64,000 nt of DNA from Nodularia sp. LEGE 06071. GTDB taxonomy: Bacteria > Cyanobacteriota > Cyanobacteriia > Cyanobacteriales > Nostocaceae. The position numbers and the translations under genes were made by a program. The notes under the pieces are model-generated. The model was not told the origin of the DNA. It worked only from the letters and a program-made list of their open reading frames with translations, and did not search any database. Location: NCBI RefSeq assembly GCF_015207755.1, contig NZ_JADEWH010000001.1, forward strand, positions 186,001 through 250,000, given 5' to 3'. Of this stretch, positions 1-9,136 are shown piece after piece (the stretch's first letter is position 1; every line of letters starts with the position of its first letter).

Positions 1-1
1 C

Positions 2-3000
2 AAAAATAAAACCCCAAACTCACCCATCCGCATTTGGGTAGCTGGTTGTTCTACAGGTGAAGAAGCCTACTCCATCGCTATCTGCTTGCTAGAGTTTTTA
101 ACTAATCAGGTAATTAATATTCCCATCCAGATTTTTGCCACTGATATCAACGAATCAGCAATTGAACAAGCTCGCAACGGTATTTATAAACTCAATCAAG
201 TAGCAAATATTTCACCAGAACGGCTCCAGCGCTTCTTTGTCCCCGTCGAGGGCGGTTTTCAAATTAGTAAGCCAGTGCGGGAACTGTGCGTTTTTGCCAG
301 ACAAAACCTGATTGGCGATCCCCCATTTTCCCGGTTGGATTTAATTACCTGTCGCAATGTGCTAATTTATTTGGGCAGCGCCGTGCAGAAAAAGCTGCTG
401 CCGATTTTCCACTACGGTCTGAATGCCAATGGTTTTCTGATGTTAGGCACATCGGAAACAGTCGGTGAGTTCCCGGACTTGTTTGCTTTAGTGGATAGAA
501 AAAATAAGATATATTCCCGGAAAATTACTGCAACTCGCTTGGGCATGGATCTGATTACCAACAACTATCCTTTAGAAACTGTCAACACCCAGCCACCAGT
601 CAGCGCAGATACTTGGAATGATGTAGAACTGTATAAAGCTGCTGACCTGATTGTGTTAAATGACTACGCTCCGGTGGGTGTAATTATTAACGAAGATTGG
701 GAAATTTTGCAATTCCGGGGATATACCAGTCCTTATCTGCAACCACCACTAGGCAGACCCAATTTTAACTTAATAAAGATGGCGAAAGATGAATTACGGT
801 TAGAGTTACGTACCACTATTCATCAAGCCAAAAATAAACAAGTGCCGGTGAGTAAGTCAGGCATACAAATGAGAGATAATGAGCAAGTCAGGCAGGTAAA
901 AATTGATGTTGTGCCATTTAAACCTCCTGCGGCTAGAGAATGGTACTTCTTAGTCCTGTTTGCATCTTCATCCTCCTCAACCGCTATTTTAGAGGCTGTT
1001 AGCCCTCCTGGGCGGACTGGACGACGCAAGCCCAACGAGCAAGAGCAGGAGATTAACCGACTTAAACAAGAGTTAGCAGCCAATAAAGAGTATCTGCAAT
1101 CAATTATTGAAGAGCAGCAAGCTACTAATGAAGATTTACGAGCCGCTAACGAAGAAATTCTCTCCAGCAACGAAGAATTACAAAGCACCAATGAGGAATT
1201 AGAAACAGCCAAGGAAGAAATTCAGGCTACCAACGAAGAACTGAATACGATTAATGACGAACTGCACCGGCATAATATCCAGTCAAACGAAGTCACCAAC
1301 GATTTACAAAATCTCCTCAGCAGTATTAATATTCCCATCCTGATGTTGGGAGGAAATCTGCAAATTCGCCGCTATACCCCGGTAGCTGAGAAAATTTTCA
1401 ACCTGATTTCCAGTGATATGGGGCGACCAATCAGTGATATTAATCACAACTTGAATATTCCTGACTTAGAGAAACAAATTTTAGATGTAATTGGTACTCT
1501 CAATTTTAAAACACAAGAAGTTCAAGACAAAAACGGGCGTTGGTATGACCTGCGGATTCGACCTTATCGGACAATAGACAATAAAATTGATGGTGCTGTG
1601 GTAATTTTAGTTGATATTGACGACCTCAAACGCAGTTCGGAACAGATTAGAACATCCAGAGATTATGTGCAGGCTATTGTGGATACCATGCGCGAATCTC
1701 TCGTGGTGCTAGATGTCAACTTACGAGTAATCAGCGCCAATCAATTTTTCTACGATACATTTCAGGTTCTACCAGCAGAAACAGAACAACGCTTGGTTTA
1801 CGAAATCGGGAATGGACAGTGGGATATTCCCCAATTGCGATCGCTTTTAGACGAAATTCTCCCATATCAAAACCAGTTTCAAGGTCTGGAAGTTGAACAC
1901 AACTTTGAGCAAATTGGACACAAAATCATGCGGCTCAATGCCCGAAAAATGACTCTAACAGACAATAGGGAAATGATTCTGCTGGTGATTGAGGACATTA
2001 CTCAGCAAAAGCAATTAGAAGCAGAACGCATCCACCTTTTAGGTCAAGAACAGTCAGCTCGCAATGCTGCGGAAGCCGCCAACCGCGCCAAAGATGAGTT
2101 TTTATCGATTCTCTCCCACGAACTGCGGAACCCACTTAATTCTATGCTGGGCTGGTCGAAGTTATTACAGAAGAAGCAATTTGATCAAGCGACAATTAAT
2201 AAGGGGTTAGCAGCCATTGAGCGCAGCGCCCAAGCTCAAGCTCATCTAATTACGGATTTGTTAGACATCTCCCGCATTAGTGCCGGGAGGCTGCGGATGG
2301 ATGCTCAAGAACTTGATCTGGTCTCCGTAATTGAATCTGCTATGGAAGTTGTCAGTTTCTCCGCAGAAGCCAAAAATATTCAAATTGAATCCCAGCTAGC
2401 TCCTGCACCCAGAAGTATGGTAGGCGATGCAAATCGCTTACAACAGGTGTTTTGGAATTTACTTTCTAACGCGATTAAATTCACGCCCAACGGGGGTAAA
2501 GTTAGCATCACCCTAAATTACACTGATTTTCAGGCTGAGATTCAAATCAGCGACACTGGTTATGGCATTAGTCCTGACTTTCTTCCCTACGTCTTTGAGC
2601 GATTTCGTCAAGCAGATAGTAGCAGAACCCGCTCCAACCCTGGATTGGGACTGGGGCTTTCCATTGTCCGCTATTTGGTAGAACTCCACGGCGGTACAAT
2701 TGAAGCCGAAAGCCAGGGTGAAGGTCAAGGGGCAACTTTTACCGTCAGGCTACCTCTGCAAGCTCCCCAGCAACAGATATCTCTGCTAATATCCACCGAA
2801 CCAGGCGCTGAAACAAATCAGTCAGAATTGTCAATGGATGAAATTCCATCTCTGGAAGGAGTGCGGGTCTTAGTCGTAGATGATCAAGCAGATATATGTC
2901 AGTTATTTAAAATCGTGCTAGAAGAGTATGGAGCGGAAATTACAGGAGTAGAATCAGCAAGAGAAGCTCTAGCAACACTGATAGCAAACCCTGGTGGGTA

Positions 3001-3241
3001 CGATGTACTTTTATCTGATATTGGTTTACCAGAAGAGGACGGTTATAGCTTAATTCGTCAGGTGAGAGAGTTGAGTCCTGAAGCCGGGGGACAAATTCCC
3101 GCCGCCGCTATCACCGCTTATGCTGAATATGCAGACCATACAGAAGCTTTAGCCGCCGGATTTCAAATGCACGTCGCTAAACCCATTCCACCCGCGCAAT
3201 TATTATCCATCGTCGCGACCTTGGCTGGGAGATTAAAATAG
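2..3241 (+). CDS. CheR-type methyltransferase / PAS / hybrid histidine kinase (5'-truncated by window edge)
   Basis: Signal-transduction protein whose start lies left of the window; the frame is open from base 2, where IRIWVAGCSTGEEAYSIAI is the SAM-binding motif of CheR methyltransferases. In order: rest of the CheR domain (to about nt 530), a PAS-like segment, a long Glu/Asn-rich coiled coil (about 1030-1290, repeated NEEL units), two PAS-like segments, a HisKA domain (H-box SHELRNPLNS at about 2113), a HATPase domain (NLLSNAIKF, DTGYGI) and a C-terminal receiver (VLVVDDQ, phospho-acceptor Asp in LLSDIGLPEEDGY, Lys in VAKPIPP). Such proteins often also carry an N-terminal CheB methylesterase domain, which would be off-window (inference). 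Role: cytoplasmic sensor coupling methylation-type and phosphorelay signalling; the input is unknown. The TAG stop adjoins a transposon target duplication. Confidence 0.9.
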   Translation, partial: KNKTPNSPIRIWVAGCSTGEEAYSIAICLLEFLTNQVINIPIQIFATDINESAIEQARNGIYKLNQVANISPERLQRFFVPVEGGFQISKPVRELCVFARQNLIGDPPFSRLDLITCRNVLIYLGSAVQKKLLPIFHYGLNANGFLMLGTSETVGEFPDLFALVDRKNKIYSRKITATRLGMDLITNNYPLETVNTQPPVSADTWNDVELYKAADLIVLNDYAPVGVIINEDWEILQFRGYTSPYLQPPLGRPNFNLIKMAKDELRLELRTTIHQAKNKQVPVSKSGIQMRDNEQVRQVKIDVVPFKPPAAREWYFLVLFASSSSSTAILEAVSPPGRTGRRKPNEQEQEINRLKQELAANKEYLQSIIEEQQATNEDLRAANEEILSSNEELQSTNEELETAKEEIQATNEELNTINDELHRHNIQSNEVTNDLQNLLSSINIPILMLGGNLQIRRYTPVAEKIFNLISSDMGRPISDINHNLNIPDLEKQILDVIGTLNFKTQEVQDKNGRWYDLRIRPYRTIDNKIDGAVVILVDIDDLKRSSEQIRTSRDYVQAIVDTMRESLVVLDVNLRVISANQFFYDTFQVLPAETEQRLVYEIGNGQWDIPQLRSLLDEILPYQNQFQGLEVEHNFEQIGHKIMRLNARKMTLTDNREMILLVIEDITQQKQLEAERIHLLGQEQSARNAAEAANRAKDEFLSILSHELRNPLNSMLGWSKLLQKKQFDQATINKGLAAIERSAQAQAHLITDLLDISRISAGRLRMDAQELDLVSVIESAMEVVSFSAEAKNIQIESQLAPAPRSMVGDANRLQQVFWNLLSNAIKFTPNGGKVSITLNYTDFQAEIQISDTGYGISPDFLPYVFERFRQADSSRTRSNPGLGLGLSIVRYLVELHGGTIEAESQGEGQGATFTVRLPLQAPQQQISLLISTEPGAETNQSELSMDEIPSLEGVRVLVVDDQADICQLFKIVLEEYGAEITGVESAREALATLIANPGGYDVLLSDIGLPEEDGYSLIRQVRELSPEAGGQIPAAAITAYAEYADHTEALAAGFQMHVAKPIPPAQLLSIVATLAGRLK

Positions 3242-3242
3242 G

Positions 3243-3463
3243 GGCATTGCTGAAACCAAGGATGAATTTAAGAGAATATAGAACGTCTCTACAGAGGTTT
3301 TAACATCATCCAAAATCGGGCGTTGCTGATTTCAAATATGAACTTGTCTCACGCAAAGGCGCAAAGGCGCAAAGGTAGGAAGAAAAATTAAGGTAATTTT
3401 GGCATTTCATATTCTGATTCAGCAACGCCCAAAATCGAGTTTATACCTCAAATCAGCAACGCC
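3243..3463. mobile_element. Older MITE-like element containing a nested MITE
   Basis: Left end GGCATTGCTGA (3243-3253) and right end TCAGCAACGCC (3453-3463) are near-perfect inverted repeats. They are flanked by AAAATAGG (3235-3242) and AAAATAGA (3464-3471), a 7/8 target duplication. Removing the 111-bp element at 3319-3429 and one 8-bp duplication leaves about 102 bp, so this is an older member of the same family that received a second insertion. Its interior carries part of another dispersed repeat (3281-3303), also seen at 17421-17443. It has no coding capacity. Confidence 0.7.
3319..3429. mobile_element. 111-bp MITE, copy 1 (nested)
   Basis: It has 11-bp perfect terminal inverted repeats (GGCGTTGCTGA / TCAGCAACGCC) and is flanked by a perfect 8-bp direct repeat CAAAATCG (3311-3318 and 3430-3437). 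The interior contains tandem GGCGCAAA-type units (about 3354-3374). A nearly identical element of exactly the same length is at 57534-57644. There is no ORF, so mobilisation would need a transposase in trans; the transposase family is not identifiable from the window. Confidence 0.85.
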
Positions 3464-3516
3464 AAAATAGAACTTCCCAAAAAAACATCCGGCTGACCCT
3501 CACACAGCGTCAGCTT

Positions 3517-3567
3517 CTCAAACTCTCATAACTCTGTGTACTCTGTGCCTCTGTGGTTCGTTCCTCC
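3517..3567. repeat. Dispersed repeat, TCAAACTCTCATAACTC...GTGGTTCGTTCCTC type
   Basis: A sequence running from TCAAACTCTCATAACTC to GTGGTTCGTTCCTC, with CTCTGTG units between, recurs in diverged form at 23178-23227 and partly at 17327-17351, always between genes. The function is unknown; it behaves like a dispersed non-coding repeat. Confidence 0.6.
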
Positions 3568-3580
3568 TAAAAAACACATT

Positions 3581-4828
3581 TCATCCCAACGCAAGATGTA
3601 AAACTTGCACCTCTGCTTGTGGAGAAATCACTGTTTGACCCACAGGCAGAACAGCTAAAGCATTAGTTTGAGCTAAATTAATTAAATTCCCCGAACTGTG
3701 ACTACCACCGGCTTTGTGAAATTCATAAACTCCATCAATTAAATGCAAGCTACCCCAAATGTATGTTTCTCGCTTGCCGTTGGATTTTAACTCGTGATGC
3801 GATCGCACCTGCAAAAATTCCGGTTCCCAACCTCCAGCCAACCCCGAAAGCTTCCGAATCGCTGGTTGCACAAATCGCCAGAAAGTCACCAAAGCCGAAA
3901 CCGGATTTCCCGGTAAACCAAAGAAGATTGGGGATTGGGGAGTGGGGAGTGGGGAGTGGGGAGTGGGGAAAGTGGCGACAGTGAGGGGTTTACCTGGACT
4001 GATAGCTACAGACTGAATATGAATTTCCGCCCCCAGTGATTCCAGGATTTGATCAATATAGTCATAATCGCCTACTGATACACCACCAGACGATAAAACT
4101 ATATCAGCATGAGTTATGGCATAGGCGATCGCCTCTCTCAAAGCATCTGGATTATCTTGAATAATACCTAACAATAATGGTTCTCCCCCCGTCTCTTTCA
4201 CCAAAGCAGCTAAAGCGTATTGATTAGAATCGACAATTTGACCAGGTTCCAAAACTTTATCAGGCGTTACCAACTCGTCACCACTAGAAAAAATTGCCAC
4301 ACGGGGACGACGGTAAACACTTAATTCTGCACATTGCGCCGCCGCTAAAACTGCAATTTCTGGAGGATTTAATTTCACTCCTCTGGGTAATAATTGTTTT
4401 CCAGCTTGGTAAAAAGCCCCTTTGTGTCTAACAAATTCCTGTGGTTGGGGTGCAGCTAAAATAAATACAAGGTTATCTTCTCGGCGTGTTTTTTCCTGCA
4501 TCACCACAGTATCCGCCCCCATTGGCATCACTGCACCTGTAAAAATTCGCGCTGCTTGCCCTGGTTGAACTATAGACTGGGGTTGATATCCTGCGGGAAT
4601 TTCTTCGACAATTTCTAAACTTGTTGGCTGCTGGACATCTTCGTAACGAACTGCGTAGCCATCCATTGCCGAATTATCCCAATGGGGAAAATCTAATTTA
4701 CTGGTGACAGGAGTGGAAATAATTCGTCTGTCTGCTGCCAATAAATCTATAATTTCTATATCCCGTTGCGGATCTAACGGTTGCACCAAATTTAAAATAA
4801 TTGCCTCTGCATCGCTAACTGATAGCAT
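3581..4828 (-). CDS. moeA: Molybdopterin molybdenumtransferase MoeA
   Basis: Inserts molybdate into adenylylated molybdopterin in molybdenum-cofactor synthesis (cytoplasmic), needed for enzymes such as nitrate reductase. The 415-residue product starts MLSVSDAEAI. It has the MoeA N-terminal domain (FPHWDNSAMDGYAVR; GRAVMP-like TGAVMPMGADTVV), then the MoaB/Mog-like domain (PGQIVDSNQYAL, SSGGVSVGDYDYID, SPGKPLTVA, GLPGNPVSALV) and a C-terminal beta domain. I start at the ATG at 4828 because it matches the family N-terminus; the upstream in-frame extension to 4909 would overlap the divergent gene at 4874. Odd: a heptad-repeat array (3929-3972) is translated in frame as a Pro/Ser-rich stretch just before GLPGNP. 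Confidence 0.93.
   Translation of the reverse strand: MLSVSDAEAIILNLVQPLDPQRDIEIIDLLAADRRIISTPVTSKLDFPHWDNSAMDGYAVRYEDVQQPTSLEIVEEIPAGYQPQSIVQPGQAARIFTGAVMPMGADTVVMQEKTRREDNLVFILAAPQPQEFVRHKGAFYQAGKQLLPRGVKLNPPEIAVLAAAQCAELSVYRRPRVAIFSSGDELVTPDKVLEPGQIVDSNQYALAALVKETGGEPLLLGIIQDNPDALREAIAYAITHADIVLSSGGVSVGDYDYIDQILESLGAEIHIQSVAISPGKPLTVATFPTPHSPLPTPQSPIFFGLPGNPVSALVTFWRFVQPAIRKLSGLAGGWEPEFLQVRSHHELKSNGKRETYIWGSLHLIDGVYEFHKAGGSHSSGNLINLAQTNALAVLPVGQTVISPQAEVQVLHLALG
3929..3972. repeat. Heptad tandem repeat (GGGGAGT)n inside moeA
   Basis: About six imperfect copies of a 7-base unit GGGGAGT/GGGGATT lie within the moeA reading frame and encode PTPHSPLPTPQSP on the minus strand. Short tandem heptads of this kind are common between genes in Nostoc relatives but unusual inside a conserved enzyme domain. 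Confidence 0.85.
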
Positions 4829-4873
4829 GGCCAATGAGTCTGACTTTTTAGGAAAGCATATCATAATGGCAGT

Positions 4874-5074
4874 ATGAGTGATGACACCCAACCAGAGAAT
4901 GAAGGACAAGACGAATTTGATCCAATAACCGATACTAGAGATTGGTCAGCAGCAGCCACAGAATTAGCTTGTTTTGCCCTAGCTAGAAGCAAAGGTAAGC
5001 GATTGGTGAAAATCATCAATACCAAAAAACTAACCATGCCATTTATTTGTATTTTTGAGGACTACCTTGGATGA
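4874..5074 (+). CDS. Small conserved cyanobacterial protein, function unknown
   Basis: 66 residues with an acidic N-terminus (MSDDTQPENEGQDEFDPITD) followed by DTRDWSAAATELACFALARSKGKRLVKI. I recognise the central part as resembling small conserved proteins of cyanobacteria but know no function. It diverges from moeA with a 45-bp gap. Its stop overlaps the start of the next gene (ATGA), so the two are probably co-transcribed and translationally coupled. There is no signal peptide or membrane segment. Confidence 0.65.
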   Translation: MSDDTQPENEGQDEFDPITDTRDWSAAATELACFALARSKGKRLVKIINTKKLTMPFICIFEDYLG

Positions 5075-5313
5075 CACCTGTAGCTACCCAAATCCCAATT
5101 ATGACAATTATTCCGATACTAACTGCTATAGGCGATCGCTCCTGGCAACATTTCCAAGAACTGGAAGCAGATTTTGTCTCCCAGTATGAGTTGGAAGTGT
5201 GGCAAGAAGTTTTTAACTTCCGTGTTTTGCCAGCACTTGATCAGGATTCTCGTCGCTGGTTACTGGTGCAATGGTGTGGAGAAGGAATTAACTCGGTGCA
5301 AAATGTGGCTTAA
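5071..5313 (+). CDS. Small conserved protein, function unknown
   Basis: 80 residues; the ATG overlaps the previous stop by 4 bp. The sequence after about residue 20 (GDRSWQHFQELEADFVSQYELEVWQEVFNFRVLPALDQDSRRWLLVQW) is soluble and aromatic-rich, and looks like a small folded domain. The hydrophobic first 20 residues (IPIMTIIPILTAIG) may be partly an annotation extension: the Met at residue 11 could be the real start. No family recognised. Confidence 0.6.
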   Translation: MTPVATQIPIMTIIPILTAIGDRSWQHFQELEADFVSQYELEVWQEVFNFRVLPALDQDSRRWLLVQWCGEGINSVQNVA

Positions 5314-5411
5314 TGAACGACATTAGCCAAGCGATCGCCTCAGTCCTGACTTTAATATAAACAACAGGAGCCATAATTATTTTCCCAGCTAAATAAAAAC
5401 ACCTATTTTTT

Positions 5412-5969
5412 ATGACTATAGAACGAGTCCCCGAAATACACTATCCCAAAGCTGATATTGGCCGGCGAGGAATGGCATTAGGACTGGATTTCCTGGGAGT
5501 CTGGTTAATCAGTTCTATATTGGGAGGCAATCAAATCGGTATCCAGTGGGTGCAAATTCTCGTTTTTCTGTTCTGCTGGGCAATTTTTCGGATACTGGTG
5601 GTTTACAACAATCAAGGACAAAGCTTAGGGCGTTGGGCTTTTGACCTGAAAATTCTCGAAGTCAGGAATGGCGAAATCACAGGCAGAGTTCCTACCTTGC
5701 GATCGCTGCTCAAACGAGAAGCTATAATCGGTTTTGGTGCGCTTTTGGTGTCAATTGCCCTGAGCAACATCAGAGCCAACCCCACCGCTATCATGCTATT
5801 GATTCCCCTGGCAATTGATTGTGGTGCTGCTTTATCTGACAATCAGATGCAGCAAGCTCTGCACGACCGCTATGGTAAAACTTTCATAGTTTCGTCGCGT
5901 CGGGGCTACTCGCTGGATATAAAAATTAAGCGATTAGTTGGAAAAATGCTCCGAAGTGTGAGAAGATAG
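5412..5969 (+). CDS. RDD-family membrane protein
   Basis: 185 residues with the RDD signature: RRGMALGLDFLGVWL (Arg, Asp in the first helix) and a later DLKI in GRWAFDLKILEVRNG. About four hydrophobic segments (residues 20-45, 45-65, 100-120, 120-140) predict an inner-membrane protein. RDD proteins are small integral membrane proteins of mostly unknown function, some linked to ion transport. It sits 43 bp upstream of rpmG, so read-through into the ribosomal genes is possible. Confidence 0.82.
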   Translation: MTIERVPEIHYPKADIGRRGMALGLDFLGVWLISSILGGNQIGIQWVQILVFLFCWAIFRILVVYNNQGQSLGRWAFDLKILEVRNGEITGRVPTLRSLLKREAIIGFGALLVSIALSNIRANPTAIMLLIPLAIDCGAALSDNQMQQALHDRYGKTFIVSSRRGYSLDIKIKRLVGKMLRSVRR

Positions 5970-6012
5970 TAATTTGTGTTAATTCTCTTCAGGCTTGACT
6001 GTTTGTAAGATT

Positions 6013-6207
6013 ATGGCTAAGAGTAAAGGTGCGCGTATAATAATGACACTCGAATGTACAGAGTGTCGTTCTAACCCTGATAAGCGATCTGCTGGTGTTT
6101 CCAGATATACCAGCACCAAGAACCGTCGCAACACGACTAACCGTGTAGAACTGAAAAAGTTCTGTACACACTGCAACAAACATACTGTACACAAGGAAAT
6201 TAAGTAA
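6013..6207 (+). CDS. rpmG: 50S ribosomal protein bL33
   Basis: 64 residues starting [20 protein letters not shown]. The two Cys pairs (CTECRS and CTHCNK) are the zinc-ribbon form of L33. The ATG at 6013 is chosen because it gives the family N-terminus; an in-frame GTG-type start at 5995 adds only MTVCKI. It is followed after 2 bp by rpsR, the usual rpmG-rpsR pair. Confidence 0.96.
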   Translation: MAKSKGARIIMTLECTECRSNPDKRSAGVSRYTSTKNRRNTTNRVELKKFCTHCNKHTVHKEIK

Positions 6208-6209
6208 AG

Positions 6210-6425
6210 ATGAGTTACTATCGTCGTCGCCTGTCTCCCATTAAGCCAGGAGATCCCATCGATTACAAAGATGTTGATTTATTGCGTAAGTTTATTACCG
6301 AACGGGGTAAAATATTACCACGTCGGATTACTGGGCTAACCTGTAAGCAACAACGGGATTTGACATTAGCAATTAAACGGGCGCGGATTGTGGCTTTATT
6401 GCCATTCGTCAATGCGGAAGCTTAA
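6210..6425 (+). CDS. rpsR: 30S ribosomal protein bS18
   Basis: 71 residues, basic, with the S18 core [27 protein letters not shown] and [23 protein letters not shown]. It forms part of the small-subunit platform. Co-directional with rpmG, 2 bp apart. Confidence 0.97.
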   Translation: MSYYRRRLSPIKPGDPIDYKDVDLLRKFITERGKILPRRITGLTCKQQRDLTLAIKRARIVALLPFVNAEA

Positions 6426-6430
6426 AAAAA

Positions 6431-6632
6431 AGTCACTCAATTTTGGATTTTAGATTTTAGATTTTAGATTGACCTCATACCTGAAGGTAGTTGCTCAAAA
6501 TCTAGAATTTAGGATTTGGGATTTGGGATTTTAAATTTGTGCCATGAATCAAATCAGTGGCTTCAAAGTTTTTTAAATTTTGATTTTTCAATCCAAAATC
6601 CGAAATTTAAAATCTAAAATTAGGTGATGAGT
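6431..6632. repeat. Heptad AT-rich repeats between rpsR and the RNase gene
   Basis: The 275-bp gap holds runs of 7-base units: TTTTAGA copies at about 6440-6470, GGGATTT copies at about 6512-6535, and the inverse motif (CCAAAATCCGAAATTTAAAA) at about 6590-6620. The opposite orientations could pair into a long imperfect hairpin that also serves as a terminator for rpsR (inference). Confidence 0.6.
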
Positions 6633-6700
6633 TAAGAATCAAAACTCCTAACTCTGAACTTAAAACTATAAAAAATGTTCACCAAATAATTGCGAGAGTT

Positions 6701-8761
6701 GTGGATAAGGGTACGCTAGTTGAATTTAGGGTTCAAGGCGATCGCCGTCTGGGTGTCGTAGACCGCCCCGACGGTAAAACCCGTTGGTTTGTGGTAGATG
6801 AACGTGGTCAATCTCACAGCCTCGCGCCTAGACAAATTAGTTATACAGTTAACGGACAAACCTATAAGCCCACTGACATCAGCAGTTTTCAAGGGCAGGT
6901 TCAACCTTATATAGATCCCTCTAGTCTGGAAGTAGCTTGGGAATTACTGGTTGAGGATGGCGAAACAGTCACACCATCCCAAATGGCGACTCTGCTGTTT
7001 TCGGAATCAGAAGCGGCTACTTGTTATGCAGCCCATTGCTTGTTATCAGAAGATAAACTCTATTTCAAGCAAAAAGGAGACGCTTATGAACCACGAACTG
7101 CGGCCCAGGTAGCAGAACTCAAACACCAGACAGAAGTCAAAGCACTGAAAGCTAAGGGACAGAAAGAATTTGCGGATCGTGTAGAACAAGCCCTCCAGGG
7201 TGAAGTGGTAGAATGGCAACGCCACGACCGCCAGCGATTAGAAGCACTGGAAAAATACGCAGCATTGCTGGCTGATGTCGTCCGAATGGGAGTAAATTAT
7301 GATACTCTCGCCCGTGCCTATCCGCCGCCAGCCCCAGTGTTAGAAACAATGAATATGCTGGAACGTCCAGCAACTCCCCCAGGAGCTTTTCAGTTATTAA
7401 TAGACTTAGGTTGGTGGGATGCCCATGAAAACTTGTTTCTGCGTCGTTCGTCAATTTCGGTTCAGTTTCCTAGCAAGGTATTAGAAGTGGCGCAACAGCG
7501 TTTGGATTTCCCACCCACCGACTTAGATGCAGATCGCCTAGATTTGTCTCATTTAAAGGTCTACACAATTGATGATGAAAGCACTACTGAAATAGACGAT
7601 GGTCTCAGTTGGGAATTACTACCAGATGGGCGAGAACGGTTATGGGTGCATATTGCCGATCCTACCCGGTGGTTAGTCCCAGAAGATGAATTAGACTTAG
7701 AAGCCAGAAAACGGGGCAGCACAGTATATTTGCCTACGGGGATGGTTCCCATGTTCCCGGAATTATTGGCAACTGGTCCCATGAGTTTGGTACAAGGAAG
7801 GGTTTCTTGCGCCTTGAGTTTTGGGGTGGTTTTAGATGAAACTGGCTGTGTAGAAGATTACACGATTCATCCGAGTTTTATTAAGCCGACTTATCGCCTC
7901 ACCTACGAAGATGTCGATGAGATGCTGGAATTAGGTGTGGAAGCCGAACCAGAAATTGAGGCGATCGCTAACTGGGCAAAGCGACGGAAATCTTGGCGGT
8001 ATAATCAAGGAGCCATCAGTATCAATATGCCGGAGGCGACGATCAAAGTCAAAAACGACCAGATCGATATTGATATCTTAGATGATTCCTCATCACGGCA
8101 ATTGGTAGCGGAAATGATGATTATGGCTGGTGAAGTGGCCGCCCGTTACGGTCAAGCCCACAATATACCTTTGCCCTTCCGCGGTCAACCACAACCAGAA
8201 TTACCTCCAGACGAAGAATTGCTGTTACTCCCAGCCGGATTTGTCCGCTCCTGTGCCATGCGTCGTTGTATGCCCAAGAGTGAAATGAGCATCACACCTC
8301 TACGTCATGCTGGTTTAGGTTTAAATACATACACTCAAGCAACTTCTCCCATTCGCCGTTACAGTGATTTACTGACGCACTTTCAGTTAAAAGCCCACTT
8401 ACGGGGTGAAATTCTCCCCTTTACCGCCGACCAACTGCGAGAAGTAATGATGGCAGTTACCTCTACCACCCAAGAAGTGACAATGGTAGAACGGCAAACT
8501 AATAGATATTGGGCTTTAGAATATTTGCGCCGTCATCCCGATAAAGTTTGGGATGTGACAGTTTTAATGTGGCTACGAGAAGACAGCAACTTGGCACTAA
8601 TTTTGTTAGAAGATTTGGGCTTGCAGTTGCCGATGTTCTTTAAACGTTCCGTAGGATTAGGAGAACAGGTATTAGTGAAAGTTAGTCACTCTGATCCGCA
8701 AAAAGATATGATTCAGTTTCAGGAAATAATTTATCAAGAAAGCCATCAAGCAACGAATTAG
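6701..8761 (+). CDS. RNase II/RNR-family 3'-5' exoribonuclease
   Basis: 686-residue RNB-domain ribonuclease that degrades RNA 3'-5' in the cytoplasm. The N-terminal about 250 residues are OB/helical (VEFRVQGDRRLGVVDRPDG); the RNB catalytic domain begins at LKVYTIDDESTTEIDDGLS with the Asp cluster that binds Mg2+ and includes HIADPTRWL; its C-terminal signature is YTQATSPIRRYSDL. A short S1-like end (VLVKVSHSDPQKDMIQFQEI) follows. It starts with GTG at 6701. Size fits cyanobacterial RNase II-type enzymes; I cannot decide between rnb- and rnr-type naming. Confidence 0.93.
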   Translation: MDKGTLVEFRVQGDRRLGVVDRPDGKTRWFVVDERGQSHSLAPRQISYTVNGQTYKPTDISSFQGQVQPYIDPSSLEVAWELLVEDGETVTPSQMATLLFSESEAATCYAAHCLLSEDKLYFKQKGDAYEPRTAAQVAELKHQTEVKALKAKGQKEFADRVEQALQGEVVEWQRHDRQRLEALEKYAALLADVVRMGVNYDTLARAYPPPAPVLETMNMLERPATPPGAFQLLIDLGWWDAHENLFLRRSSISVQFPSKVLEVAQQRLDFPPTDLDADRLDLSHLKVYTIDDESTTEIDDGLSWELLPDGRERLWVHIADPTRWLVPEDELDLEARKRGSTVYLPTGMVPMFPELLATGPMSLVQGRVSCALSFGVVLDETGCVEDYTIHPSFIKPTYRLTYEDVDEMLELGVEAEPEIEAIANWAKRRKSWRYNQGAISINMPEATIKVKNDQIDIDILDDSSSRQLVAEMMIMAGEVAARYGQAHNIPLPFRGQPQPELPPDEELLLLPAGFVRSCAMRRCMPKSEMSITPLRHAGLGLNTYTQATSPIRRYSDLLTHFQLKAHLRGEILPFTADQLREVMMAVTSTTQEVTMVERQTNRYWALEYLRRHPDKVWDVTVLMWLREDSNLALILLEDLGLQLPMFFKRSVGLGEQVLVKVSHSDPQKDMIQFQEIIYQESHQATN

Positions 8762-8893
8762 CTGTTAGGAATAATGGGAAGATTGATACTTTGTTAATAA
8801 CTACAGCATCAGAGTTAGTTTTACAGATAACAGGCTAATAAGTCTAGTTATTTGTAGCACAATCTAAAATTCTTTCGCATGAGGAATTGTCAG

Positions 8894-9136
8894 ATGAACG
8901 CTCATAAAATCGAAGTTATTTTAACTGAAGATGGAACTTTGACATTGCAAGGTTTACCCTTTCATGCGGGCGAAGCTGTGGAAGTGATAATTTTGGAAGC
9001 TAAAACGCTACAAAATCAAGCAGATCCAAAATACAAATCAGATAAAAATCTTTATCCTTTGCATAACACACAGCCATATCAGTATGATGACCCCACAGAA
9101 CCTGTTGCTTTAGAAGATTGGGAAGTTTTGCAATGA
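8894..9136 (+). CDS. Antitoxin of a PIN-type toxin-antitoxin pair
   Basis: 80 residues, MNAHKIEVILTEDGTLTLQGLPFHAGEAVEVIIL: a short N-terminal beta-strand DNA-binding-like part followed by a disordered, Asp/Tyr-rich tail (PYQYDDPTEP) that would wrap the toxin. I choose ATG 8894 because GAGGA (8881-8885) sits at Shine-Dalgarno distance; an in-frame ATG at 8879 lies upstream of that site. Its stop overlaps the toxin start (ATGA), typical of such pairs. The antitoxin family is not assigned. Confidence 0.78.
   Translation: MNAHKIEVILTEDGTLTLQGLPFHAGEAVEVIILEAKTLQNQADPKYKSDKNLYPLHNTQPYQYDDPTEPVALEDWEVLQ

Noticed and set aside
3354-3374. CRISPR-like short repeats (GGCGCAAA units)
   Set aside because: The units are tandem without spacers and lie inside a MITE.
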